Source of the DNA: Acidihalobacter ferrooxydans
GTDB taxonomy: Bacteria; Pseudomonadota; Gammaproteobacteria; DSM-5130; Acidihalobacteraceae
Reading direction: 5' to 3'
Assembly: GCF_001975725.1 (NCBI RefSeq)
Contig: NZ_CP019434.1
Coordinates: 124,001 to 188,000 of the forward strand
Length of the DNA stretch: 64,000 nucleotides
Positions 1 through 9,015 of the stretch are shown one piece after another; the stretch's first letter is position 1; every line of letters starts with the position of its first letter. The notes beneath the pieces were generated by a model. The model made no database searches and was not told where the DNA came from. It saw nothing but the letters and a program-made list of their open reading frames with translations. A program made the translations under genes and the position numbers.

Positions 1-1
1 C

Positions 2-673
2 GAGCTGGAAGACATCCGCAACCGCGTGCTCGCCATGGGCGGCCTGGTGGAGAAAAACGTGGGTGAGGCGATCCTGGCGCTGGTCGACGGCGATGCCAAA
101 CTCGGCGAGGTCGCGGCCCATTCCGACTACCAGGTCAATCGCATGGAAATCGCCATCGACGAGGAATGCGCGCACATCCTCGCCAGGCGGCAGCCGACGG
201 CCATCGATCTGCGTCTGGTCATGGCGGTGATCAAGACCATCGCGGATCTTGAGCGGGTGGGCGACAAGGCCGAGAAAATCGCCCGCGTGGCGGTCGAGAT
301 GGCCTCGCAGGACCGCCCGGGCGCGTTCAAGGAGCTGCGCTACATGGGCGATCTCGCACGCGGTGCGCTGCACAAGGCGCTCGACGCATTCGCGCGCATG
401 GACGTGGATGCCGCCATGGATGTAGTGCGTGGCGACGACCTGATCGACGAGGCATACAAGGGGCTCACGCGTCAGCTGATCACCTACATGATGGAAGATC
501 CGCGCAATATCCGCCGGGGTATCGACGTGCTGTGGTGCGCGCGCGCGCTGGAGCGCGTCGGCGACCATTCCAAGAATATCTCCGAATATGTGGTCTACCT
601 GGTCTGCGGCAAGGATGTGCGCCATACCACGCCCGACGAGGCACAGGAAGAAATCCGCTCCAATCTGCGCTGA
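2..673 (+). CDS. phoU: PhoU, phosphate signalling/transport regulator (5' partial)
   Basis: The reading frame is open from base 2 and its true start lies before the window. PhoU is a cytoplasmic all-helical protein that links the Pst phosphate transporter to the PhoR/PhoB sensor pair and represses the Pho regulon when phosphate is plentiful. The family's two repeated metal-binding helices are visible: DLERVGDKAEKIAR in the first half and ALERVGDHSKNISEYVVYL near the end. The visible part is about 223 residues, close to the family's full length of about 235, so only a few N-terminal residues are missing. No Pst genes are visible downstream; they would lie upstream, outside the window. Confidence is high. 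Confidence 0.95.
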   Translation, partial: ELEDIRNRVLAMGGLVEKNVGEAILALVDGDAKLGEVAAHSDYQVNRMEIAIDEECAHILARRQPTAIDLRLVMAVIKTIADLERVGDKAEKIARVAVEMASQDRPGAFKELRYMGDLARGALHKALDAFARMDVDAAMDVVRGDDLIDEAYKGLTRQLITYMMEDPRNIRRGIDVLWCARALERVGDHSKNISEYVVYLVCGKDVRHTTPDEAQEEIRSNLR

Positions 674-815
674 GCAGGCGGCATCGCGCGTGCGGTATCG
701 GGCCATCCGCGACCGCACCCCCGGATTGAGGCCGGAATCTGCCGTGACGTCGGCAAAATGGCCTCCATCCGCTCTGCATGCCTCGCCGCGATCTGCCTGA
801 TCCGACAGGCTCCTG
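673..815. repeat. Repeat family A, degenerate copy (A4)
   Basis: This is the gap between phoU and ampG. Its right arm (about 765-815) matches the right arm of the full A copies, including TCCGACAGGCTCCT at 801-814. The left half is only weakly recognisable. Confidence 0.5.
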
Positions 816-919
816 GCGGGGGAGCCCGTATCGATGGACTGTCGGCGGATTATCGGCGGCGCAGCGCATGCCGCAGGCGGCATGTATGATACGTTGATCG
901 TATTTACGGAGCCTCTTGC

Positions 920-2200
920 GTGCCGCGTCCCAGTTATCGTGCGCTTTTGCGCGACATTATCTCCGCCCGCATGATCGTCGCTGCGCTGATGGGATTCGCC
1001 TCCGGTCTGCCGCTACTGATCACCCTGACCCTGCTGCAGGCGTGGTTGACCGAAAATCACCTCTCGCTCGACGCCATTGGCCTGTTTGCGCTGATTACTC
1101 TGCCGTACTCCTTCGAGTTCGTCGCCGGCCCGTTTATCGACCGTTACACCCCGCCCTGGCTCGGTCGGCGCCGTGGCTGGCTGCTCGCAGTGCAGTTGCT
1201 GCTGGCCGGCGCCATCGCCGGGCTGGGTCTGACCAATCCGCACAAAGACCTGATGCTGGTTGCCGTGGTCGCGCTGCTGGTGGCGCTGTTCTCCGCCATC
1301 CAGGACACCGTGATCAATGCCTACCGGCGCGAATCGTTGGCCGACGACGAGCAGGGACTGGGCGCCTCCATGTATATCTGGGGTTACCGCATTGGCATGC
1401 TGGTGGCTTCCGGTGGCGGCTTGATCATGGCCGATTACATTGGTTTTCGCGCCACCTTTGCGATCCTCGGCCTGTTCATGCTGCCCGGTATATTGACCAC
1501 GCTGTTCGCGCCCGAACCGAACGCGCAGGCAGCGCCGCCGCCCTCGTTGCGCGAGGCGGTGGTCGGCCCGTTCGTGGAGTTTTTCACGCAGCGCCGGAAT
1601 GTGGTGCTTATCCTCCTGTTCATCGTGCTGTACAAGCTCGGTGACACCCTAGCCTTGACGATGACCACGCCTTTCTATCTGCAACTGGGCTTCAGTACGG
1701 CGCAGATCGGTGCGGTGGTCAAGCTGTTTGGCTTTTGGGCCGTGGTGCTCGGCGGCGTGCTCGGGGGCATGGCGATCATGCGCATCGGGCAATACCGCGC
1801 GCTGTGGTGGTTTGGTCTGCTGCAGGCCCTGTCGACCGCCGGTTTCGCCTGGCTGGTGCATACCGGCCCTTCAATCAGCTGGTTGGCGGTGGTCATCGCC
1901 GCCGAAAATTTCACCGGCGGGATGGGAACCGCGGCCTTCGTCGGCTTCATGGCCAACCTCACCAATCGCGAGTTCACCGCCACGCAGTATGCCCTCCTCG
2001 CCAGCCTGATGAGCGTGCCGCGCACGTTCCTCGCTTCCAGTACCGGGTTTATGGCCACCGCGCTGGGCTGGACGTGGTTCTTCATCGTGTGCGCTCTGCT
2101 GGCCATTCCCGGCCTGTTGTTGCTGACGCGTTTCCGCGGCTGGCTTCGTGACGCGCCGCCGGCTTCGGTCACCCCGTCTTCCGGGCAGGTGCGGCAATGA
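920..2200 (+). CDS. ampG: AmpG-like muropeptide permease (MFS/PAT family)
   Basis: This is a 426-residue inner-membrane protein with about 12 hydrophobic segments. AmpG-type permeases import GlcNAc-anhydroMurNAc peptides released during cell-wall turnover so they can be recycled; in some species they feed the AmpR/AmpC induction circuit. Family-like features are the N-terminal GFASGLPLLIT segment and the GRRRGWLL loop between early helices. Translation most likely starts at GTG 920, preceded by GGAG at about 908; no in-frame ATG lies closer to the membrane start. It overlaps the next gene by four bases (ATGA), so the two are probably translationally coupled. The exact substrate is inferred from the family. 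Confidence 0.85.
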   Translation: MPRPSYRALLRDIISARMIVAALMGFASGLPLLITLTLLQAWLTENHLSLDAIGLFALITLPYSFEFVAGPFIDRYTPPWLGRRRGWLLAVQLLLAGAIAGLGLTNPHKDLMLVAVVALLVALFSAIQDTVINAYRRESLADDEQGLGASMYIWGYRIGMLVASGGGLIMADYIGFRATFAILGLFMLPGILTTLFAPEPNAQAAPPPSLREAVVGPFVEFFTQRRNVVLILLFIVLYKLGDTLALTMTTPFYLQLGFSTAQIGAVVKLFGFWAVVLGGVLGGMAIMRIGQYRALWWFGLLQALSTAGFAWLVHTGPSISWLAVVIAAENFTGGMGTAAFVGFMANLTNREFTATQYALLASLMSVPRTFLASSTGFMATALGWTWFFIVCALLAIPGLLLLTRFRGWLRDAPPASVTPSSGQVRQ

Positions 2201-3477
2201 AGCCGGAGGTCTTGTTCGCCCCGGTCCTGCAACTGTCGCCGGAGCGCTGGTGGCAACTGGCTGCGATTGCGCTCGCACTGCTGATCGGGGCAGTGGCGCA
2301 CCGCTGGGCGGTGCGCTGGGTGGAGCGCCGCCTGAGCGATGACGCGGCGCCGCGCAGCTGGCGCCGCGCACTGCTGCGCGCGGCGGAGCGGCTGACCTTC
2401 CCACTGGTCGCGCTGGCCGCGGCCCTGCTGACCCGGGTCGGGCTCGTGCTGGCGCATCTGCCCACCGACTGGCTGGCCCTGCTGACGCCCTTGCTGTTGT
2501 CGCTGGCAGGTATCCGTCTGGCGGTCTATCTGCTGCGGTTTGCCCTGCGGCCGGGGCCGGCGCTGCGGGTCTGGGAGCAACTGCTCAGCCTCGGCGCCTG
2601 GACCTTTGTCGCTCTGTATCTGCTCGGCTGGATCAGTCCGCTGTGGCATGCGTTGGAAAGCGTCAAGCTGATTCCGGGGCAGAACCCGATCACCCTGTTT
2701 ACGGTGGTCAAGGCAGGCGTCTCGCTGGGCGCGATGCTGCTCGTCACCTGGTGGCTGGGCGCGGCGCTGGAACGGCGCATCATGAGCGTCGGCGGGGTCA
2801 GCGCCAGCGTGCGCGTGGGCATCGCCAAAGTGGTCAAATTCCTGCTCATCACCCTCGGCGTACTGCTTGGACTCAACGCGGTGGGTATCGATCTGACCGC
2901 CTTTGCCGTGTTCGGCGGCGCGCTCGGTGTCGGGCTCGGCCTTGGCCTGCAGCGCATCGCCAGCAATCTGGTCAGCGGCTTCATTCTGCTGTTCGACCGT
3001 TCCATCCGGCCCGGCGACGTGATCAGTCTGGCCAACCGGTTCGGCTGGGTCCAGGAGCTGCGCGCCCGCTACATCGTGGTGCGCGACCGCGACGGCGTGG
3101 AGACCCTGATCCCTAACGAAAACCTGATTACGTCCGAGGTTGTGAACTGGAGCTACAGCGACCGCAGGATTCGCCTCAAGACCCCGGTGTTGATCAGCTA
3201 TCGAGACGACCCCGAACTCGCGCTCAGCCTGCTCGAACAGGCGGGTCGGGAGCATCCACGGGTCCTTGACGATCCGCCGCCAGCGGCGCGCCTGCTCGCG
3301 TTCGAGGACAACGGCATGCGCGTGGAGCTGCGCGCCTGGATCGACGATCCCGAAGAGGGCGTGAACAATATCCGCTCCGAACTCAATCTCGCGATCTGGC
3401 GCGCATTCAAGGCTCACGGCATCACCATACCGGTGCCGCAGCGCGATCTGCGCATTGTTCCGGAATCCGACGCATGA
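2197..3477 (+). CDS. MscS-family mechanosensitive channel
   Basis: This 426-residue protein has hydrophobic helices over roughly the first 210 residues, followed by the MscS core. The glycine/alanine-rich pore helix is visible around residues 240-265 (GGALGVGLGLGLQRIASNL), followed by the beta domain (RPGDVISLANRFGWVQEL) and the motif LIPNENLITSEVVNWSY. Such channels open under membrane tension and release solutes on hypo-osmotic shock, or act as small conductance valves. It overlaps both neighbours by four bases (ATGA at 2197 and 3474), indicating one transcript with ampG. A role in osmotic down-shift would fit the NAGGN osmolyte genes elsewhere in the window, but that is inference. Confidence 0.9.
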   Translation: MKPEVLFAPVLQLSPERWWQLAAIALALLIGAVAHRWAVRWVERRLSDDAAPRSWRRALLRAAERLTFPLVALAAALLTRVGLVLAHLPTDWLALLTPLLLSLAGIRLAVYLLRFALRPGPALRVWEQLLSLGAWTFVALYLLGWISPLWHALESVKLIPGQNPITLFTVVKAGVSLGAMLLVTWWLGAALERRIMSVGGVSASVRVGIAKVVKFLLITLGVLLGLNAVGIDLTAFAVFGGALGVGLGLGLQRIASNLVSGFILLFDRSIRPGDVISLANRFGWVQELRARYIVVRDRDGVETLIPNENLITSEVVNWSYSDRRIRLKTPVLISYRDDPELALSLLEQAGREHPRVLDDPPPAARLLAFEDNGMRVELRAWIDDPEEGVNNIRSELNLAIWRAFKAHGITIPVPQRDLRIVPESDA

Positions 3478-3806
3478 TGTCGCCACGGCTGCCCTTCGAT
3501 GAGTGTCTCGCGCGCCTCGACGCCCAGTGCGCGGGCGAACTGCTGCGCGGCATGACGCCGCGCGACGCGCTGGCCGTCACCGGGCTGCCAGGCCCCTATG
3601 CCCCGGCCCTGCGCATGTTGGTCGACTGGGTGCCGGTACGCACGCCCGGGCAACCGGTGACGCGCAACGAGCTGGTCCATGCGCTGGGCCCGTTGCGCCT
3701 GCGCTATCAGGCCGAAGACGTTGACCCGGAGCACTACCGTGCGCTGGCGCGGTTGCTTCGTGCAATCGATGCTGTCTACGATGCCTGTGCTGCCCAAGAT
3801 ATCTGA
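3474..3806 (+). CDS. Small protein of unknown function (110 aa)
   Basis: I do not recognise a family. The start overlaps the mscS stop by four bases (ATGATG, so either ATG could serve) and the composition matches the neighbours, which supports a real gene. The product is soluble, with no signal peptide or membrane segment; it is leucine/alanine rich with predicted helices and two cysteines (residue 18 and near the C-terminus). It ends 27 bases before the diguanylate cyclase gene and probably belongs to the same transcript. Confidence 0.65.
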   Translation: MMSPRLPFDECLARLDAQCAGELLRGMTPRDALAVTGLPGPYAPALRMLVDWVPVRTPGQPVTRNELVHALGPLRLRYQAEDVDPEHYRALARLLRAIDAVYDACAAQDI

Positions 3807-3833
3807 TCCCCTTGAGCCCCCTGAGCGCAAATA

Positions 3834-5477
3834 ATGCCGCCTGTCATGACCTCCGCCGCAATGAACGCCATGCTCGCCTCGGCGCGGCGGCTGCGGGTGG
3901 CGTTGTTCGTGACGCTGAGCGTACTGCTCGTCGGCAGCACATCCGCGTTGCTCTGGCTGGTCTACAACAACGACGCGAAAAACCTCGAGCAACGGTTGCG
4001 CCAGGAAGGTCGGAGTGAGCGCGCGTTGTTCGAGTCACGCCTGCGCGCCAGTGCGCTCGGCATGCAGCAACTGGCCGCCTTTATCGCAAATCTGCCCGCG
4101 GTCCAGCAGCGGTTCCTTGACGGCACGCGCGCCATCACGGCGGATGACGCCGCCAAGGCCGATACGGCGCGCCAGAGCTTGCTCGATGCGCTGCGCCCGC
4201 CACTCGATCAGATGCGCTGGGAGTACGGTTTCGCCCAATTGCAATTCCTGTACGGCCCGCAAGCCAGGATATTTCTGCGGGTGCAGAAGCCGGCCCGCTA
4301 CGGCGATCCGATGAGTGCCCGCGCCGGTCTGATTGCCGCGATGCAGGCGCGCTCGGCGCAGCACGGCTTCGAGCTTGGCCCGGATTTCATCGGCCTGCAC
4401 GGTCTGGCCCCGGTGTTCGCGCGCGAAAACCGCACCGGTGCGCCGCAGTTCATCGGCATGGTGGAGGCCGGGATAACGCTCGAAAGTGCGCTGGCACTCA
4501 TGCCGCCGGGCGACGGGCTCGGCTATGCCGTGCTGCTTTCCCTTCCGGAGATCAAGGACCGACTCGCACCCGACAGGCTGCGCCAGACGCTCGCGGACCG
4601 CCCCCATATCGGCAGTGGTCAGATACTCGAAGCGGCCCGCGGCGAGAACATCCAGGCGCTCTTGCGCAATCCGGCGCTGCCGGCTCTGATGCTCACGCCG
4701 GGTACGCGACTCGTGGTGCACGGCGGACACCATCTGCTGGTCAGTTCTTTCGCCTTGCGCGACTACGCCGGACAGCGCACGGGTGTCGTGCTGACCTGGC
4801 GCGATGCGAACGCGCTGGTTGCGGCTCTGCGCAACAGCGCGCGCAACAATGCTGTATACGCCGCGCTCATGTTGCTGGTCACCGAGTCATTGCTGTTTTT
4901 TGGTCTGCGCCGGGTCAGCGCGCGCTTCGAAACGATCATTGCAGGGCAGGCTGAAATCCTGCAGGAACAGGCCACACGCGACCCGCTGACCGGGCTCTAC
5001 AATCGACGCACCCTGAATGAGGTGCTGGTGCGGGAGAGCGCCGCTGCGCGGCGTAGCGGACGACCGTTCGCGCTCGCGCTGGTGGATCTGGATCATTTCA
5101 AAGCCATCAACGATACCCACGGGCACGCCGCCGGCGATGCCGTGCTGATCTGTGCGGCCGACATCATGCGCGGGCACATCCGCGCGCAGGACATCGCCTG
5201 TCGGTACGGCGGAGAGGAGTTCCTGCTTGTCCTGCGCGATAGCGACGCCGGGCGGGCCGTCGCGCTGGCCGAGCGCCTGCGGCGGGCGCTGGCGACAGCC
5301 AGCCTGGGCGGACTGCCGGCCGGCCGCGTCACGGTCAGCATCGGCGTTGCCGTTTTCCAGCCCGCGCCCTCAGAGACTCCGGAGGCCACGCTACGGCGTG
5401 CCGACGAAGCGCTCTACCGGGCCAAAGACGAGGGCCGCAATCGCGTCGTGTGCGCCACGGCGCCGGACGCCGCATGA
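3834..5477 (+). CDS. Membrane diguanylate cyclase with periplasmic sensor (Cache-like) and GGDEF domain
   Basis: This 547-residue protein has a first membrane helix at about residues 18-42, a periplasmic segment of about 290 residues, a second helix at about 338-358, and a cytoplasmic GGDEF domain (about 375-540). The periplasmic part contains RWEYGFAQLQFLY and FLRVQKPARYGDP, the pattern of double-Cache sensor domains. The catalytic motif GGEEF is intact and is preceded, five residues earlier, by RAQD, a canonical RxxD product-inhibition (I) site. It should therefore make c-di-GMP from two GTP under feedback control. The ligand is unknown. An alternative start is ATG 3846. The stop overlaps the next gene, also a c-di-GMP protein, by four bases. 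Confidence 0.9.
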   Translation: MPPVMTSAAMNAMLASARRLRVALFVTLSVLLVGSTSALLWLVYNNDAKNLEQRLRQEGRSERALFESRLRASALGMQQLAAFIANLPAVQQRFLDGTRAITADDAAKADTARQSLLDALRPPLDQMRWEYGFAQLQFLYGPQARIFLRVQKPARYGDPMSARAGLIAAMQARSAQHGFELGPDFIGLHGLAPVFARENRTGAPQFIGMVEAGITLESALALMPPGDGLGYAVLLSLPEIKDRLAPDRLRQTLADRPHIGSGQILEAARGENIQALLRNPALPALMLTPGTRLVVHGGHHLLVSSFALRDYAGQRTGVVLTWRDANALVAALRNSARNNAVYAALMLLVTESLLFFGLRRVSARFETIIAGQAEILQEQATRDPLTGLYNRRTLNEVLVRESAAARRSGRPFALALVDLDHFKAINDTHGHAAGDAVLICAADIMRGHIRAQDIACRYGGEEFLLVLRDSDAGRAVALAERLRRALATASLGGLPAGRVTVSIGVAVFQPAPSETPEATLRRADEALYRAKDEGRNRVVCATAPDAA

Positions 5478-8068
5478 CGGCCTCGCCCGAACGCACCGCG
5501 TTGCGTCGCCGGGCACTGAGCTGGGCGGCGGCGCTGCTCTTTGCCATCGGCCTTGCTGCTGTCGTCGCCTATCTTTCGCTCAGCGCATCGCGCCGCGTGC
5601 AGTCGCTGGCCGCAGAAGGCATTTTGCAGCATCTTGCCAGTCGTCTGGCGATCGACCGCGCCCTGCTCACGCCGCTCAGCGCACTGCGTCCCGTGTTGCA
5701 CGGGTACAGTCACGAACAGCTCGACGCCGTCGCGCACAGCCTGCTGGAAAACTACCCGTACATCACCGACTTTGCCTATCTGGCGCGCCAGCAACCACAG
5801 GCTGGCGGTGCGCGCAGTGGTTTGCGGCTGAGTTTCATTGCGCGGCGAACCGTCCAGGCGGGCAATGCCCCCGGCGAGAGCCTGGCCCGCAATCGCGCCG
5901 TTGCGCAGGCGCTCGATCAGGCGTTGGCGACGGGAAAAATGAGCGCCGCACAGGTTGAGTATTCCGTCGCTGACGGCAGCGGCTACCTCGTGCTCATGCC
6001 GGTCTATCGGCAGGGCGGTTTCCCTGCCGACGCGCCCGCCCGTCGTCGCGACTACGTCGGCGCCTTTATGCTCGTGATCGATTTCAACGCACTGTTCGAT
6101 GGCCTGCTCGCCCATCATCCGGGCTGGGCAGTGACCGTCGAGCGATTGCTGCCGGATGCCGAACAGACGCCGCTGAACTATCACCGCGCGGCGCATGCAG
6201 TGCGCGTGGGCGCCTTCTCCCAGCTCACGTTCAGTCGCGATCTTGTCATCGACCATCATCGACTGCATGTCGTGCTTGCGCGCCAGTTGGGGCTGGCTGC
6301 GTTCAATCCGTTGTGGGTGCTGCTCGCATTCATCTTGCCGCTGGCGCTGTACGCCGGGTTCGACGGGGTGTTGATGGCGCAACGCCGACGGCGCGTGATC
6401 ATCGAAGAGGCGGCGGAGCGGCGCGTCGCCGATGTGCGTCGCCGGGCCGAGCAGACGCTCCGCTCGTTGGCCGACGGCGTGGTCACCACCGACGCTGATC
6501 TGCGCGTGCGCTCGATGAATCCGGCCGCTTGCCGGCTGTCAGGCTGGCCGCTGGAGGAAGCGCTCGACCAGCCCTGCGCACAGGTATTGCCGCTGACCGA
6601 GCGTCATACCGGACAGACCTTGCCGCGCGATGCCATGCCTGAAGGCTTACTCGATGCCTGGCTGTGCAGCCGGCAGGGCGAGCGGGTCCCGGTCGAAATC
6701 AGTTGTGCGCCGCTCGACAATGCCGACACTGGCGGCATCGTCGTCGTGGTGCGTGACCTGCGGCGCGAACGCGAACTGGCGCAGGCACTGGCGTACCATG
6801 CCGAACACGACCGGGTCTCCGGTCTGCGCAATCGGCACAGTTTCGAACATCGGCTGCAACAGTGGTTCGACCGCGAGCATGACACGACCGCCCAGGGCCT
6901 GCTCTGCCAGATCGACATCAACCAGCTCGCCGTGGTCAACGACAGCGCCGGATACCGTGCCGGCGACGAACTGCTGCGCAGCATCGCCGCGCTGCTGGAA
7001 CGGGAGTTGCCGCAAAACGCCCTGCTCGCACGGCTGGGCAGCGACGAATTCGGCTTCTTGCTGCCGGGCAGCGACCTCGACGCGGGGCGCGCGGTGCTGT
7101 ATCGCTTGCGCGATCTGCTGCGCGAGCACGAATTTCTGCCGGACGGGCATCGCTTCCACATCGGTGCCAGCATCGGCGCGGTTGAAGTCGGCGCGGGCGC
7201 GACGGATATCAATGCCTTGCTCGCAGCGGCGGATACGGCCTGCCTGCTCGCGCGTGCGCAGGGGCGCAACCAGCTGCACATCTATACGTCCGAAGACGAC
7301 GCCATCGCCCGCCACGCCCGCGAGCTCAACTGGCCCGAGCAACTTCATGCCGCGATGCGCGAGCAACGCATCGAGTTGTACCAGCAGCTCATGCTGCCGC
7401 TGAGCAACGACGCGCGGCCGTTGATGATCTACGAATTTCTCATCCGCCTGCGCTTGCCGGACGGCGAGCAGGTGGGCCCCGCGCGGTTCATGGCGGCCGC
7501 CGAACGCTTCCATCTGATGCGTGAACTCGACCGCCATGTCATCGACCGGGCCTTCGCGTCGATCGCCAAACCCGACAGCTCGGAGACGCTCTACACGATC
7601 AATCTGTCCGGGCAGTCGCTCGACGACAGCGAGCTGTGCGCCTATGTCCTGGAGCGGCTGCAGGCGCATGGTGTGCGTGCGCGGCAGGTCTGCTTCGAGA
7701 TCACCGAGACCGCAGCCATCGCCAACCTGGACAAAGCCCGACTGTGCATCGACGCGCTACGCAAACGGGGCTTTCGGTTCGCGCTCGACGATTTCGGGGC
7801 AGGTCTGAGCTCGTTTGCGTATCTCAAGCGCCTGCCGGCCGATTTTCTCAAGATCGAAGGCGAATTCGTCCGCGGCATGCTGCATAGCGAGACCGACCGC
7901 GTGCTGGTCGAGAGTATCGTCAGTGTCGCGCGCGCCTTTGGTTTGCGCACGATTGCCGAATCCGTCGAAGATCCGCAAACGTTGGAGCGGCTGCGCGCGA
8001 TCGGCGTCGATTACGCGCAGGGCTATCATCTCGGCCGACCGCGTCCGGGCCGCGCAAGCGATGTGTGA
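5474..8068 (+). CDS. Membrane PAS-GGDEF-EAL protein (probable c-di-GMP phosphodiesterase)
   Basis: I chose ATG 5474, which overlaps the previous stop as ATGA; a GTG frame opens at 5450. The product has about 864 residues: one N-terminal helix (about 12-34), a periplasmic sensor region, a second helix (about 280-300), a PAS domain (about 330-440), a GGDEF domain with the degenerate motif GSDEF and no RxxD site, and an EAL domain (about 615-860). The EAL motif reads EFLIR, so the E, L and R of ExLxR are kept. INLSGQSL, CFEITETA, LDDFGAG and QGYHLGRP are present; the usual LKID is LKIE. Most likely it degrades c-di-GMP, with a regulatory GGDEF domain. It probably works opposite the upstream cyclase. 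Confidence 0.88.
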   Translation: MTASPERTALRRRALSWAAALLFAIGLAAVVAYLSLSASRRVQSLAAEGILQHLASRLAIDRALLTPLSALRPVLHGYSHEQLDAVAHSLLENYPYITDFAYLARQQPQAGGARSGLRLSFIARRTVQAGNAPGESLARNRAVAQALDQALATGKMSAAQVEYSVADGSGYLVLMPVYRQGGFPADAPARRRDYVGAFMLVIDFNALFDGLLAHHPGWAVTVERLLPDAEQTPLNYHRAAHAVRVGAFSQLTFSRDLVIDHHRLHVVLARQLGLAAFNPLWVLLAFILPLALYAGFDGVLMAQRRRRVIIEEAAERRVADVRRRAEQTLRSLADGVVTTDADLRVRSMNPAACRLSGWPLEEALDQPCAQVLPLTERHTGQTLPRDAMPEGLLDAWLCSRQGERVPVEISCAPLDNADTGGIVVVVRDLRRERELAQALAYHAEHDRVSGLRNRHSFEHRLQQWFDREHDTTAQGLLCQIDINQLAVVNDSAGYRAGDELLRSIAALLERELPQNALLARLGSDEFGFLLPGSDLDAGRAVLYRLRDLLREHEFLPDGHRFHIGASIGAVEVGAGATDINALLAAADTACLLARAQGRNQLHIYTSEDDAIARHARELNWPEQLHAAMREQRIELYQQLMLPLSNDARPLMIYEFLIRLRLPDGEQVGPARFMAAAERFHLMRELDRHVIDRAFASIAKPDSSETLYTINLSGQSLDDSELCAYVLERLQAHGVRARQVCFEITETAAIANLDKARLCIDALRKRGFRFALDDFGAGLSSFAYLKRLPADFLKIEGEFVRGMLHSETDRVLVESIVSVARAFGLRTIAESVEDPQTLERLRAIGVDYAQGYHLGRPRPGRASDV

Positions 8069-8074
8069 GTCGGC

Positions 8075-8938
8075 ATGAGTCAGATACTGTTGACCGGCAT
8101 CGCCACGCTCGACATCGTCAACACCGTCGAGTGCTATCCACCGGAAGATGCGGAAATTCGCGCGCTCGACAGTTATCCGCGCAGCGGCGGCAATGCAGCG
8201 AATACAGCGACGGTTCTCGCCATGCTCGGCCACCGCAGTCATCTGTGCGCCGTGCTGGCCGACGACGCGCCCGCCGCGCAAGTGCGCACATTGCTGGAAG
8301 CACAGGGCGTCGACCTGCGCCATTGCGTGCGTCGCGCCGGCGCCACGCCGACCTCCTACGTCACGCTCAGTGCCGCCAACGGCAGCCGCACCATTGTCCA
8401 CCACCGCGATCTGCCGGAGCTCGACACGGCGGCTTTCGAGCGCGTGCCGCTGGAGACATTCGACTGGCTGCATTTCGAGGGACGCAACGTCGAGGCCACC
8501 GCGCGGCAGATTCGTCAGGCCCGGCGCCGTCTGATTGATCAGCCGATTTCGGTGGAAATCGAAAAACCCCGCTCCGGCATCCGCCGCCTGTTTCCGTACG
8601 CCGACGTGCTGCTGTTCTCACGGGCCTATGCCACAGCGCTGGGTTATCGTGATGCCGCAACGCTGTTGACCGCACTGCGCCCGCAGGTGCCGCAGGCCAT
8701 CCTGATCTGCGCCTGGGGCGCGGCCGGCGCCTGGGGTCTGGCCGCCGGCGACCGGCGCTTGCGCGATTGCGTACATGCTCCGGCGCATGTCGCGGGGCCG
8801 GTGCTTGATACCCTCGGTGCGGGCGATACCTTCAATGCCGGCATCATCGATGCCTTGCTCGGTGGTGCCACGCTGGAAGCGGCGTTGATGCATGCCAACC
8901 GGCTGGCGGGTGAGAAGGTGGCGGGCTTAGGCGTCTAG
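8075..8938 (+). CDS. PfkB-family sugar kinase (ketohexokinase-like)
   Basis: This is a 287-residue cytoplasmic kinase of the ribokinase/PfkB fold. The N-terminal GGNAANTATVLAMLG segment and the C-terminal signature DTLGAGDTFNAG, with its catalytic Asp, are both intact. Length and the EIEKPR segment resemble the ketohexokinase (fructokinase) branch, but the substrate cannot be fixed from sequence alone. It begins six bases after the EAL gene and may be read from the same transcript. The 3' end converges with the nuclease gene on the other strand. Confidence 0.85.
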   Translation: MSQILLTGIATLDIVNTVECYPPEDAEIRALDSYPRSGGNAANTATVLAMLGHRSHLCAVLADDAPAAQVRTLLEAQGVDLRHCVRRAGATPTSYVTLSAANGSRTIVHHRDLPELDTAAFERVPLETFDWLHFEGRNVEATARQIRQARRRLIDQPISVEIEKPRSGIRRLFPYADVLLFSRAYATALGYRDAATLLTALRPQVPQAILICAWGAAGAWGLAAGDRRLRDCVHAPAHVAGPVLDTLGAGDTFNAGIIDALLGGATLEAALMHANRLAGEKVAGLGV

Positions 8939-8945
8939 ATCCGCA

Positions 8946-8990
8946 GGGCTTGGTAAGAATCGACGACGGCGATGGGATAATGGGCCTATT
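8946..8990. repeat. Repeat family A, left-arm fragment (A3)
   Basis: About 45 bases between two convergent genes match one arm of the family A elements (segment GATGGGATAATGGGCC, as on the reverse strand of the 25.9 kb copy). The other arm is absent. Confidence 0.5.
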
Positions 8991-9015
8991 GCCCCGCGCG
9001 TGCGGTCGCGGTGGC

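Noticed and set aside
1675-3486. 603-codon open frame on the minus strand
   Set aside because: Antisense to ampG and mscS; low-complexity Q/R/A-rich shadow.
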